Source of the DNA: a virus
Length of the DNA stretch: 24,870 nucleotides
Strand: one strand, 5' to 3'
IMG/VR virus record: IMGVR_UViG_3300012919_000038
Span: 1-24,870 of that record
Part shown: positions 18,563 to 24,870 of the stretch, in pieces
Layout of the letters: every line of letters starts with the position of its first letter
Numbering within the stretch: position 1 is the stretch's first letter
Notes under the pieces: model-generated
Seen by the model: only the letters and a program-made list of their open reading frames with translations
What the model was told of the DNA's origin: nothing
Databases searched by the model: none
Program-made: the position numbers and the translations under genes

Positions 18563-18900
18563 AGATCCGGGTGCTCCTGGGCTATAATATCAAACATATC
18601 TTCAATATCATTTTCGTTCAAACCAAAAACTTTTTTAGTCTCCTCTCCTTTCTTAAGGAGTCGTGATGAGGCAGATCTTTTGTTCACCCCTTGTATACTA
18701 TTCTCTCCCTTATAGCGATCTAAATAAGAAATTATATCTTCATCATTGTTCAGATATCCAGTTATCATCGCGCGAAAGAAATGAGATTGATTCATACCAT
18801 CGTGACGCAAGCGTATTCTCAAGTCAGCTTGTCGCTTTTCAGTATCATAGAACATGAATTTCTTTCTTGTCTTTGGGTCTGGAATTGTAGGATCTTTCAT
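18559..18900 (-). CDS. ribbon-helix-helix-like protein, 113 aa
   Basis: The segment ADLRIRLRHDGMNQSHFFRA followed by MITGYLNND reads as a beta strand and two helices of a ribbon-helix-helix DNA-binding fold. The rest is charged (RLLKKGEETKKVFGL) and ends DMFDIIAQEHPDL. ATG 18900 follows a strong GGGGAGG and overlaps the previous stop as ATGA. Pairing with the sigma-like gene directly downstream suggests a two-gene regulatory unit, but this is inference. Confidence 0.68.
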   Translation of the reverse strand: MKDPTIPDPKTRKKFMFYDTEKRQADLRIRLRHDGMNQSHFFRAMITGYLNNDEDIISYLDRYKGENSIQGVNKRSASSRLLKKGEETKKVFGLNENDIEDMFDIIAQEHPDL

Positions 18901-19922
18901 TTGTTCCTCCCCAAAATATGTGTGTTACTTTCTACTTGACTTGAATTTGTCTGTCGTAGGAAATTTGCTTTACATCGAAGCTCTGACAAGTTGCGTACAC
19001 CTGAATAAGAAAGGCCGCTGCGAATACCGCCACCAATGTTTTCAAGGATATCTTCAACACTTCCTTTATACGGAACGGTAGTTGATATTCCTTCTGGCGT
19101 TGAAGATTTGCCTCTCCAGTCGATTTGTGCGTCTGCTGAGGCCATACCTCTGTATACTTTATACTTTTTCCCTGTGTTACTAGAAAAGGTTTCACCCGGA
19201 GTCTCCTCGGTACCGGCTAGCATTGATCCGATCATGACAAAATCTGCACCAGCTGCATATGCCTTGATCATATCTCCGGTAGTTTTTATGCCACCATCGG
19301 CAATAATCTTTGAACTATAAGTAGTCTTGGAGATCTCTAAAAGACTCTGAAAAGTCGGCATGCCATGACCGGTCACCAATCTAGTAGAACAAATTGATCC
19401 TCCACCTATGCCAACACGAATCGAATCAGCACCCCAAGAGGCTAAAGCATCAAAACCTTCCAAGGTCGCGACGTTGCCAGCCATAATATGCACAGACTCG
19501 GCAAAGCGATCTTTAAGAGTCTTGAGGCAGCGCTCCATAACAGAATGGTGTCCATGTGCAACGTCGACACATAAAACTTGAGCACCAACTGAGCGAAGCG
19601 CCATGGCTCGCATTTCGAAATCATCAGTCATGCCGATGGCGGCGGCAACTTTCATTTCCGAATTCAATGCAAGAGCATATGCCAGTTTTCGTACTTGTTC
19701 TTCAACTTCATCATATCTATGAATTATTCCTAAGCCACCCATCTTGTCCATGGACAAAGCCATTCGACTCTCGGTAATCGTATCCATTGGACTTGAAATA
19801 ACCGGCAGCTTTAAATGTATATTTTCGTCTAGATCGCTGCCTATATCAACCTGCGACCTACTTTCAATATCGCTAAATTGTGGCACCAACAAAACATCAT
19901 CGTATGATAATCCCTCTTGCAT
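18897..19922 (-). CDS. IMP dehydrogenase/GMP reductase family enzyme, 341 aa
   Basis: TIM-barrel enzyme acting at the IMP/GMP step. The family signature [12 protein letters not shown] (169-180) holds catalytic Cys178 and Thr180; also seen are [12 protein letters not shown] (44-55), [12 protein letters not shown] (206-217), [13 protein letters not shown] (232-244) and YRGM (257-260). The CBS regulatory pair of bacterial GuaB is absent. The flap after Met260 is short (about 15 residues) and lacks the IMPDH Arg-Tyr pair, as in GMP reductase, yet the Glu of GMP reductase (MSSE) is also missing. The core looks more IMPDH-like, so I give only the family. ATG 19922 follows AAGGAG. Confidence 0.88.
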   Translation of the reverse strand: MQEGLSYDDVLLVPQFSDIESRSQVDIGSDLDENIHLKLPVISSPMDTITESRMALSMDKMGGLGIIHRYDEVEEQVRKLAYALALNSEMKVAAAIGMTDDFEMRAMALRSVGAQVLCVDVAHGHHSVMERCLKTLKDRFAESVHIMAGNVATLEGFDALASWGADSIRVGIGGGSICSTRLVTGHGMPTFQSLLEISKTTYSSKIIADGGIKTTGDMIKAYAAGADFVMIGSMLAGTEETPGETFSSNTGKKYKVYRGMASADAQIDWRGKSSTPEGISTTVPYKGSVEDILENIGGGIRSGLSYSGVRNLSELRCKANFLRQTNSSQVESNTHILGRNK

Positions 19923-19931
19923 CTCTTCTCC

Positions 19932-20405
19932 TTATTTAGAATGCTTGTCTGCTATGGATGATGCTACGAAAGCATCTGGTTTAACTTTGCACTCGAAACC
20001 ATTACCCTTGGCATATCCAACTAGCATGTCTGAAAACTTGCTAGTTTTTGTATTTTTATTTGAACTGCTGACATCTAGGTGCAATTCAATATTTATTTGA
20101 GGACAGAAATGCAACAACTCCATCCCAACATCAATCGAAGTCTGAACCTCTGCCATGATTCTAACCATTAATGTTTTAAATCTCTCTGACTTGAAGATAT
20201 TGCGTTTTATAAAGTATCTTCCACCGTGCTGTCCTTCTGCATTGCGTAAACATATTGCAGATGAAAAAACACATTCTCTTTTATGCAAGAAACTATCACT
20301 ACCAACATAAATTGTGCCGTCAGCTTTTGCGTGGTTTTTTACAATGGCAACTATCTCATCAAATTCTATGCTCTCTCCAGCGCCCGTAAACCACTTACTC
20401 ATCAT
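19932..20405 (-). CDS. DUF458/YkuK-like RNase H-fold protein, 157 aa
   Basis: The protein has a strand-acid pattern GTIYVGSDSFLHKRECVFSS, then ELHLDVSSSNKNTKTSKFSD and VKPDAFVASSIADKHSK. Conserved Asp residues at the ends of strands match the RNase H-like fold of the YkuK (DUF458) family. Enzymatic activity is not established for the family. Two adjacent ATGs (20405, 20402) are possible starts. It overlaps the DUF3310 gene by 11 nt. Confidence 0.82.
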   Translation of the reverse strand: MMSKWFTGAGESIEFDEIVAIVKNHAKADGTIYVGSDSFLHKRECVFSSAICLRNAEGQHGGRYFIKRNIFKSERFKTLMVRIMAEVQTSIDVGMELLHFCPQINIELHLDVSSSNKNTKTSKFSDMLVGYAKGNGFECKVKPDAFVASSIADKHSK

Positions 20406-20685
20406 TCAAAGTCTCTAAATATCTTTGCAGATACCAAATAGCTTTCTCAATGTCTTCGTTGGATTTTCCTTTATGTTTGTGCCTGGCAATGTATTTAAGA
20501 GCATTGCCACAGTGAAAATCCAACTTCCAATCTTCAATAACTTCGATCGCCTCAATCTTTCCAGAGTTATAATGTTCTGGGTGATCGACTGATTTTGATT
20601 TGCTTTTACTTATTCCACGTATTGAGCGCTCATCCGCGTCAGCTAAGCCAATCATCTGACGCCACTCTTCTTTATTAATCTTCAT
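20395..20685 (-). CDS. DUF3310 (SaV-like / T7 gp1.7-related) protein, 96 aa
   Basis: The C-terminal block VDHPEHYNSGKIEAIEVIED, GNALKYIARHKHKG and EDIEKAIWYLQRYLE is the DUF3310 pattern found in many phages. T7 gp1.7, which carries a related region, has nucleotide-kinase activity, so a role in nucleotide metabolism is plausible, in line with dUTPase next door. The N-terminal 30 residues are variable. ATG 20685 shares its A with the dUTPase stop (TAATG). Confidence 0.85.
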   Translation of the reverse strand: MKINKEEWRQMIGLADADERSIRGISKSKSKSVDHPEHYNSGKIEAIEVIEDWKLDFHCGNALKYIARHKHKGKSNEDIEKAIWYLQRYLETLNDE

Positions 20686-21188
20686 TAAAACCCGCCACCG
20701 TGCTGGCCATTCAAGGGGTGAACTCTTCTTACATCTGTACTGCCCAATGCTCCGTCGCCGCGGTTTGACATTGATATATCATCGCGATAAAGACTGGTCT
20801 CTGTTACTTCTTGGGCGCGAAAATGAACCACCGGAACCATCACTAGTTGAGCAATCTTCGCTCCGCGTTCGATATATTGAGTCTCAGAGCCGATGTTGTG
20901 AAGATCGATAAACACCTCTCCATCGTATCCGCTGTCAACTATGTGCGCACCTACAACAAGAGAGCGTTTTGCTCCCATGCTAGATCGATTGCATACTTGT
21001 AACATATACCCATGCGGTACGCCGAAGCTTAAACCTGTTGGTAGTAACATATTCTCTCCAGGCTTGATTGAGCAAGACGAAACCATCGCATCTTTAGGGC
21101 AATAATATACATCTAGTCCAGCATCACTTGGATTTGATCTAGTCGGCGCATTGGCCAAAGCTCTCTTTTTCTTATACTCAATTATCAT
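20685..21188 (-). CDS. dut: dUTP diphosphatase, 167 aa
   Basis: Trimeric dUTPase: motif I SDAGLD (21-26), II NRSSMG (67-72), III IVDSGYDGEVFIDLHN (83-98, catalytic Asp85 and Tyr88), IV RGAKIAQLV (108-116) and V NRGDGALGSTD (142-152). Motif V has Leu where Phe usually stacks on uracil. It turns dUTP into dUMP and diphosphate, limiting uracil in DNA and feeding dTMP synthesis. About 15 residues (VRRVHPLNGQHGGGF) extend past motif V. It directly follows the nucleotidyltransferase gene. Confidence 0.95.
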   Translation of the reverse strand: MIIEYKKKRALANAPTRSNPSDAGLDVYYCPKDAMVSSCSIKPGENMLLPTGLSFGVPHGYMLQVCNRSSMGAKRSLVVGAHIVDSGYDGEVFIDLHNIGSETQYIERGAKIAQLVMVPVVHFRAQEVTETSLYRDDISMSNRGDGALGSTDVRRVHPLNGQHGGGF

Positions 21189-21620
21189 TTATAAATTCCC
21201 TTTTGCTTTTTTAATTGCATCTGATATGGTTTGCTCAGCCTCATCGCTGACCGTATTACCCAGAAACCAAACTGTGCCTATATTCAATTCCCTGCACAAG
21301 TCGACTTCTGGTGTATTCTCTACTGATCTATTGCCCCCATTTCCAAAGAAATCTGGCTTAAGTTCTCTTAGAGCTGAACAAACTGTATCGTCTGTGTCGT
21401 CGACTGGTATAACATCAACTACTCCGGGTATTTCCATGAGTATGTTTTTTCTCAGTTCCCAATCGACGAAATGCTTATCGTTCCATCTTCTCCTGCCGCA
21501 CCATTCATTGCTGTTTAAGATGATTATCACATCTGCAATCTTTGCAGCATCCAATATCATTGCTGTATGACCAGCGTTCGGAGGATCGAATCCGCCACTA
21601 AGGGCTATTACTTTCTTCAT
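21189..21620 (-). CDS. cytidylyltransferase-like nucleotidyltransferase, 143 aa
   Basis: Rossmann-like nucleotidyltransferase: GGFDPPNAGHTAMILDAA (9-26) is the phosphate-binding box, with Asn15 where the HxGH motif normally has its first His. DVIIILNSNEWC, LRKNILMEIPGVVDVIPVDD and ELKPDFFGNGGNRS match the HldE/TagD-type layout. The substrate could be a sugar phosphate, glycerol phosphate or NMN; the sequence does not tell. In phages such enzymes may modify surface or NAD metabolism. ATG 21620 lies 23 nt inside the preceding gene. Confidence 0.83.
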   Translation of the reverse strand: MKKVIALSGGFDPPNAGHTAMILDAAKIADVIIILNSNEWCGRRRWNDKHFVDWELRKNILMEIPGVVDVIPVDDTDDTVCSALRELKPDFFGNGGNRSVENTPEVDLCRELNIGTVWFLGNTVSDEAEQTISDAIKKAKGNL

Positions 21621-21849
21621 TTTTTTCCATTTGCTTTATGAAATCTTGTGCTTTTTTCCAGCACTCTGGACAATATAGGCGCACCTGTCCCTTGTCGCGA
21701 CGAACAACCACATTCCAAGTTTGGACTTGCTCCTTTGAGGTTTTATCAAAGGCTTTTTGACATACCAAGCATTCGTCACCTAGTTTATTAAAAAGTCCTA
21801 TCTTACTTTCTAGTTCTTTTTCCGCACGCTTCTTTTTCTTTCGTGCCAT
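21598..21849 (-). CDS. zinc-ribbon protein, 83 aa
   Basis: From ATG 21849: MARKKKKRAEKELESKIGLF, then CLVCQKAFD and, about 30 residues later, LYCPECWKKAQ, two CxxC pairs forming a zinc ribbon. An in-frame ATG at 21870 would leave almost no leader after the predicted transcription start near 21873, so I prefer 21849, though its Shine-Dalgarno sequence is weak. It is the first gene of the nucleotide operon. The family looks conserved in phages, but its function is unknown. Confidence 0.75.
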   Translation of the reverse strand: MARKKKKRAEKELESKIGLFNKLGDECLVCQKAFDKTSKEQVQTWNVVVRRDKGQVRLYCPECWKKAQDFIKQMEKNEESNSP

Positions 21850-21879
21850 TTTTCTTTTTAAGCTTCCCATTCTTCTATT

Positions 21880-21907
21880 ATTATACTATCGAAAACTTAA
21901 AAGTCAA
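21880..21907 (-). promoter_or_regulatory. sigma70-like promoter of the nucleotide operon
   Basis: Minus strand: -35 TTGACT (21907-21902), 16-nt spacer, perfect -10 TATAAT (21885-21880). Transcription would start near 21873 and serve the genes down to 18326. It overlaps the very end of the Ala/Pro-rich gene. Confidence 0.72.
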
Positions 21908-21910
21908 GAA

Positions 21911-22138
21911 CTATTCTTCTTTTTTGTTAAAAAGACTTCTTTTTCTACGCGACTTTTTAGCGGGTGCAGCTGCAGCAGGCTCGGCGGCGGGCTCTGGGGC
22001 CGGCTGGGGCTCAGGCTCAGGCTTTGCCGGTGCGGGCTTAGGCGCAGGGGCGGCCTTCTTGCTTGCCTCTTCGGCTTTGCGCTTGGCTGCCTGCTCAGCT
22101 TCATGTCTTCTATCTCTACGTTTCTTTGGACCGGGCAT
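21911..22138 (-). CDS. Ala/Pro/Lys-rich low-complexity protein, 75 aa
   Basis: ATG 22138 follows AAAAGGAG by 6 nt. The basic start MPGPKKRRDRRHEAEQAAKR leads into Ala-Pro-Glu repeats (PAPKPAPAKPEPEP) and a basic end KKSRRKRSLFNKKEE. It is predicted fully disordered, like histone-H1-type or linker proteins that bind DNA or RNA. The DNA is far more GC-rich than its surroundings. Not recognised; it sits between the polymerase gene and the next promoter. Confidence 0.65.
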   Translation of the reverse strand: MPGPKKRRDRRHEAEQAAKRKAEEASKKAAPAPKPAPAKPEPEPQPAPEPAAEPAAAAPAKKSRRKRSLFNKKEE

Positions 22139-22193
22139 AATATTCTCCTTTTGCAAATGAATCTGCTAACTTAAATAGATTTAAAGTGACAAA

Positions 22194-24870
22194 TTATCCC
22201 AATAATTTAAAATTGTGGTACATGGATCGTGTAGAAAAGCCCCAGGTTTCATTGTAGTCTAATTTTGCCATGTAAGGGCGATTAAGCTGAATCTGATCGG
22301 AATCTCTGATGCCCCAGCACCTAATTTTTGTAATCTCAGATGTTGTATCAATAACATTAAGAATCCAGTAAGGCTTACCGTTTTTGGTTTTTTTACGCAC
22401 TATTTCACGCGGAACAAACCATGCAACACCCAATTTAGGATCCCAACTACCTAGGGGAGGAACTAGATGTCTATCTAAGCTTTCAACAATTTCATCATCC
22501 ATCACTAGTTCAAAAGGGAATATACCAGTTAAAGAACTAATGTGCGTAATTCTTTCAGCTTTTGTGAAATCTCCCATCGATTCATAGATCTCAACATGCT
22601 CCTTAAACTTCTTATTGTTCTTTGGCCTATCGTCGACGACTGATGCCCAAAAATGCTTTAAGCCCGAGAAGCGATCATCCATGAGGCCATCTAAGGCTCC
22701 GCTAAGACACAACACGTTCAAAGCTTTCTTATTCAGCTTTGAATAAGTTATATCCGCGTTGAAAAGAAGATCTTCTATTTTCTCATATGGGCGATGTGCT
22801 ACTATTTGCTCAATAGCTTTGTCGCCCAATCCCTTAATCGAACTTAAAGGTTGAATTAGAGTCTTACCATCTTCGCTAATTTCCCATTGCTTACCAGAAG
22901 TGTTGATATCCAAAGCAGCAATACTAAATCCATACTTTTTAGCTAAACTAATTGCTGACTCTTTTCTTGATTCAGGTTCTTTATCTAAAAATGCCGCTGT
23001 CCAGCACTCAGGATAGTAGTTTAGAAGCCAAGCACACTGGTATGATAGGATAGAATAAGAAACAGCATGAGACTTATTAAACCCATATCCAGAGAAATAT
23101 TCAAAATTCTGCCAAATTTGGCTAGCTGTGGCTCTATCGATGGAGTTTTGTACGCAACCTCGAATAAACTTGTCCTTAATCTCATCTTTTTGTTCATGTC
23201 CTTTTCCCGTACCTTTTTTAGTTAAAAGCTTCCTTAGCTTATTACCCTCTTCTAGGGAGATGTTGTCGCCCAACTTGTGCGCCAACAATGCAATTTGCTC
23301 TTGAAAGATTAGAAAGCCTGCCGTCTCTTCTGTCACTCCCTTTACAATATCATTTACATAACGAATATCACCTGGATTGTTCTTTGCCTTGGCATAAAGC
23401 TTATCAACGTTGGCGCTTAGAGGCCCTGGCCTATAAATAGATGTAATTGCAGAAATGTCAATAATATCTTTAGGTTTTGCGCTCTTGCAGAACCTTTGCG
23501 CTCCGTCATTAGTGAACTGAAAGACTCCAACAAACTTTCCTTCACCGAAGATATTATCATAAACTTCTTTGTCGTTTAAGTCTAAGACATCCGGGTGGAG
23601 AACCTTATTATAATACTCGCTAATATCTTCAAAGGTCGGATCTTCCACGCCCTCGTACCTCTTAAGAATATGACCGATCGCAGATTCGATCATCTCCAGC
23701 GTTGATAGACCCAAAAGATCAAACTTAATGAAACCCAAAGGCTCTAAATGCCTTACGTTTTGGCCTTCAGCCCAAGGCGTCTGAATTACTCCACCGCGAT
23801 TAATCAAGGGCATGTGCTTATCTAAGTTCTCTCCAATTACGACACCGCCTGCATGACGACTAACAGACCTTACTTGTCCATACAAGGCTTCGACGTGAGT
23901 TTTGATGTGTGGGTATTTCTTAAGGAAGCTTTGCAGGCTATCAGAAAACTCCATGACCTCTTCAAAAGTCGGAACATAGAGTCCTGCCTTGATTCCATTC
24001 TTGGCCTTGGCGCCTGGAGTTGCCTCTCTTACCATCACATTCGTGACTTTGTTAACTTCAGTAAAAGGTACTTCGTAAAATTTACCGATGTCCTTGATCA
24101 AAGAGCGCAGCTGCAAAGTGTTGTAATTAGAAATAGGAACAACAGTTGACTCTCCCCACTCCTCCGCTAGAATCTCCTTTAGTCCAAACGCATCGCTGAC
24201 GTCATAATCAATATCTGGATAGTCAGTGGCATCAGAGCGAAGAAAGCGGCTGAACAGGAGACCATACTTTATAGGATCAACTTGCGTGATACCCAAGACG
24301 TAAGCCACAAGGGATCCAGCTGCCGAGCCGCGTCCAGGGCCAGAAAGCATATTCTCATTTGCTTTGTCCGCAATTGCTTTCATAGTCAGGAAGTATTTTG
24401 AAAAACCCCTATCAATAATCACATTCAATTCGTGACGCAGCCTTTCTGTGTATTCTTCATCATTATCCAAACCCATATCGCGAAGACAGCTAATAGAAAT
24501 CTTAAGCAAAGCCTCATCTGCAGTCTCGCCTTCGGGTACGACAAAATCAGGTAGACGAACTGTATCGTCTGGCATGAAATCTTCGATGCGTTCGTGAGCG
24601 ATAAAGTGTGTCTTCACAATAGAATCATACACCAAATCGTCGTCGTAAACAACTTGGCACTCTTCAGAGTATTTCTTGTAGGAATCCCACATCTGATCGC
24701 CATTCTTTGGATACAACTCCATACCCATCTCGTCAACATCAATCGGCAGTTCAGAACTTAACCATTCTGGCTTGTTAGCGCGGTTAAGAAAACCTAGACG
24801 CTTGTACAATTCGCGATCTTTGAATGACTCTGGGCTTGGATAGTGGCTGTCTGCAGTAGAAATAAGCTCC
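22194..24870 (-). CDS. dnaE: DNA polymerase III alpha subunit (DnaE type), 5' end cut by the window
   Basis: The frame is open to the window edge (891 visible residues), so the true start lies outside; the TTG at 24809 is internal. The visible N-terminus holds the end of a PHP domain (ELISTADSHYPSPESF). Catalytic-core motifs are PGRGSAAGSLVAYVLG, YPDIDYDVSD (two catalytic Asp), FIKFDLLGL (third Asp), YRPGPL, FNKSHAVSYSILSYQCAWLL and a helix-hairpin-helix IKGLGDKAIEQI. An OB-like region (YWILNVIDTTSEITKIRCWG) follows, but the C-terminal tail of cellular DnaE seems shortened. A replicative C-family polymerase is less usual in phages than A- or B-family enzymes. Confidence 0.94.
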   Translation of the reverse strand, partial: ELISTADSHYPSPESFKDRELYKRLGFLNRANKPEWLSSELPIDVDEMGMELYPKNGDQMWDSYKKYSEECQVVYDDDLVYDSIVKTHFIAHERIEDFMPDDTVRLPDFVVPEGETADEALLKISISCLRDMGLDNDEEYTERLRHELNVIIDRGFSKYFLTMKAIADKANENMLSGPGRGSAAGSLVAYVLGITQVDPIKYGLLFSRFLRSDATDYPDIDYDVSDAFGLKEILAEEWGESTVVPISNYNTLQLRSLIKDIGKFYEVPFTEVNKVTNVMVREATPGAKAKNGIKAGLYVPTFEEVMEFSDSLQSFLKKYPHIKTHVEALYGQVRSVSRHAGGVVIGENLDKHMPLINRGGVIQTPWAEGQNVRHLEPLGFIKFDLLGLSTLEMIESAIGHILKRYEGVEDPTFEDISEYYNKVLHPDVLDLNDKEVYDNIFGEGKFVGVFQFTNDGAQRFCKSAKPKDIIDISAITSIYRPGPLSANVDKLYAKAKNNPGDIRYVNDIVKGVTEETAGFLIFQEQIALLAHKLGDNISLEEGNKLRKLLTKKGTGKGHEQKDEIKDKFIRGCVQNSIDRATASQIWQNFEYFSGYGFNKSHAVSYSILSYQCAWLLNYYPECWTAAFLDKEPESRKESAISLAKKYGFSIAALDINTSGKQWEISEDGKTLIQPLSSIKGLGDKAIEQIVAHRPYEKIEDLLFNADITYSKLNKKALNVLCLSGALDGLMDDRFSGLKHFWASVVDDRPKNNKKFKEHVEIYESMGDFTKAERITHISSLTGIFPFELVMDDEIVESLDRHLVPPLGSWDPKLGVAWFVPREIVRKKTKNGKPYWILNVIDTTSEITKIRCWGIRDSDQIQLNRPYMAKLDYNETWGFSTRSMYHNFKLLG

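Noticed and set aside
20395-20685. MazG-type pyrophosphatase
   Set aside because: The HYNSGKIEAIEVIED and GNALKYIARHKHKG blocks fit DUF3310, and the MazG ExxE/D helix pairs are absent.
21843-22160. Plus-strand Gly/Ala-rich 105-aa frame
   Set aside because: It is the complement of the GC-rich Ala/Pro gene; the minus frame has a proper ribosome-binding site.

Overview
The window looks like part of a large tailed-phage (Caudoviricetes) genome, probably a myovirus-type phage of a Gram-negative bacterium. The reasons are: every supported gene is on the minus strand; genes are densely packed with 1-35 nt overlaps; base composition is AT-rich; seven tRNA genes are scattered between coding genes; and phage replication, nucleotide and lysis genes occur together (DnaE-type polymerase, dUTPase, T7 gp1.7/DUF3310-like protein, UV-damage endonuclease, peptidoglycan-binding plus amidase endolysin). 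A small lipoprotein and the modular endolysin point to a Gram-negative host. I cannot name the phage.

Transcription runs from high to low coordinates. (1) 24870-22194: 3' part of a DnaE-type DNA polymerase, cut by the window edge, then a small Ala/Pro/Lys-rich protein. (2) 21849-18326: a tight operon behind a consensus sigma70-like promoter, encoding a zinc ribbon, nucleotidyltransferase, dUTPase, DUF3310 protein, DUF458/RNase H-like protein, an IMP dehydrogenase/GMP reductase family enzyme, a ribbon-helix-helix-like protein and a sigma region-4-like regulator. (3) 18245-14193: an acidic protein with its own terminator (possible head-core or scaffold protein), a membrane protein, a ClpP-like protease, the endolysin and a 501-aa protein of unknown role. 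(4) 14114-9974: a proteostasis block with groEL behind a sigma70-like promoter, two unknowns, a glutaredoxin, an Hsp20 with its own promoter, 5' stem-loop and terminator, a PAP2-family membrane phosphatase and peptide deformylase. (5) 9987-5846: small proteins, UvsE, a ParB-like protein, two membrane micro-proteins, zinc-ribbon proteins and five tRNAs (Thr, Asn, Arg, Glu, Lys). (6) 5783-4333: adenylosuccinate synthetase (PurA) with a candidate promoter and leader ORF, and two small helical proteins. (7) 4302-712: an array of about 13 tiny paralogous proteins starting with MKVGDLV or a close variant, interleaved with a GIY-YIG protein, a zinc ribbon and a few unrelated genes. (8) 696-1: two tRNAs, a small lipoprotein and a partial gene.

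The genes suggest a phage that remodels host purine and dUTP pools (PurA, an IMPDH/GMPR enzyme, dUTPase and DUF3310), brings its own proteostasis tools (GroEL, Hsp20, ClpP-like, deformylase, glutaredoxin) and supplements decoding of A/T-rich codons. The most unusual element is the MKVGDLV array. Six of its junctions use the same 14-nt gene overlap, in which one DNA word encodes both the C-terminal ESR/ESG tail of one protein and the MKVGD start of the next. Names rest on motif recognition only; no database search was run.
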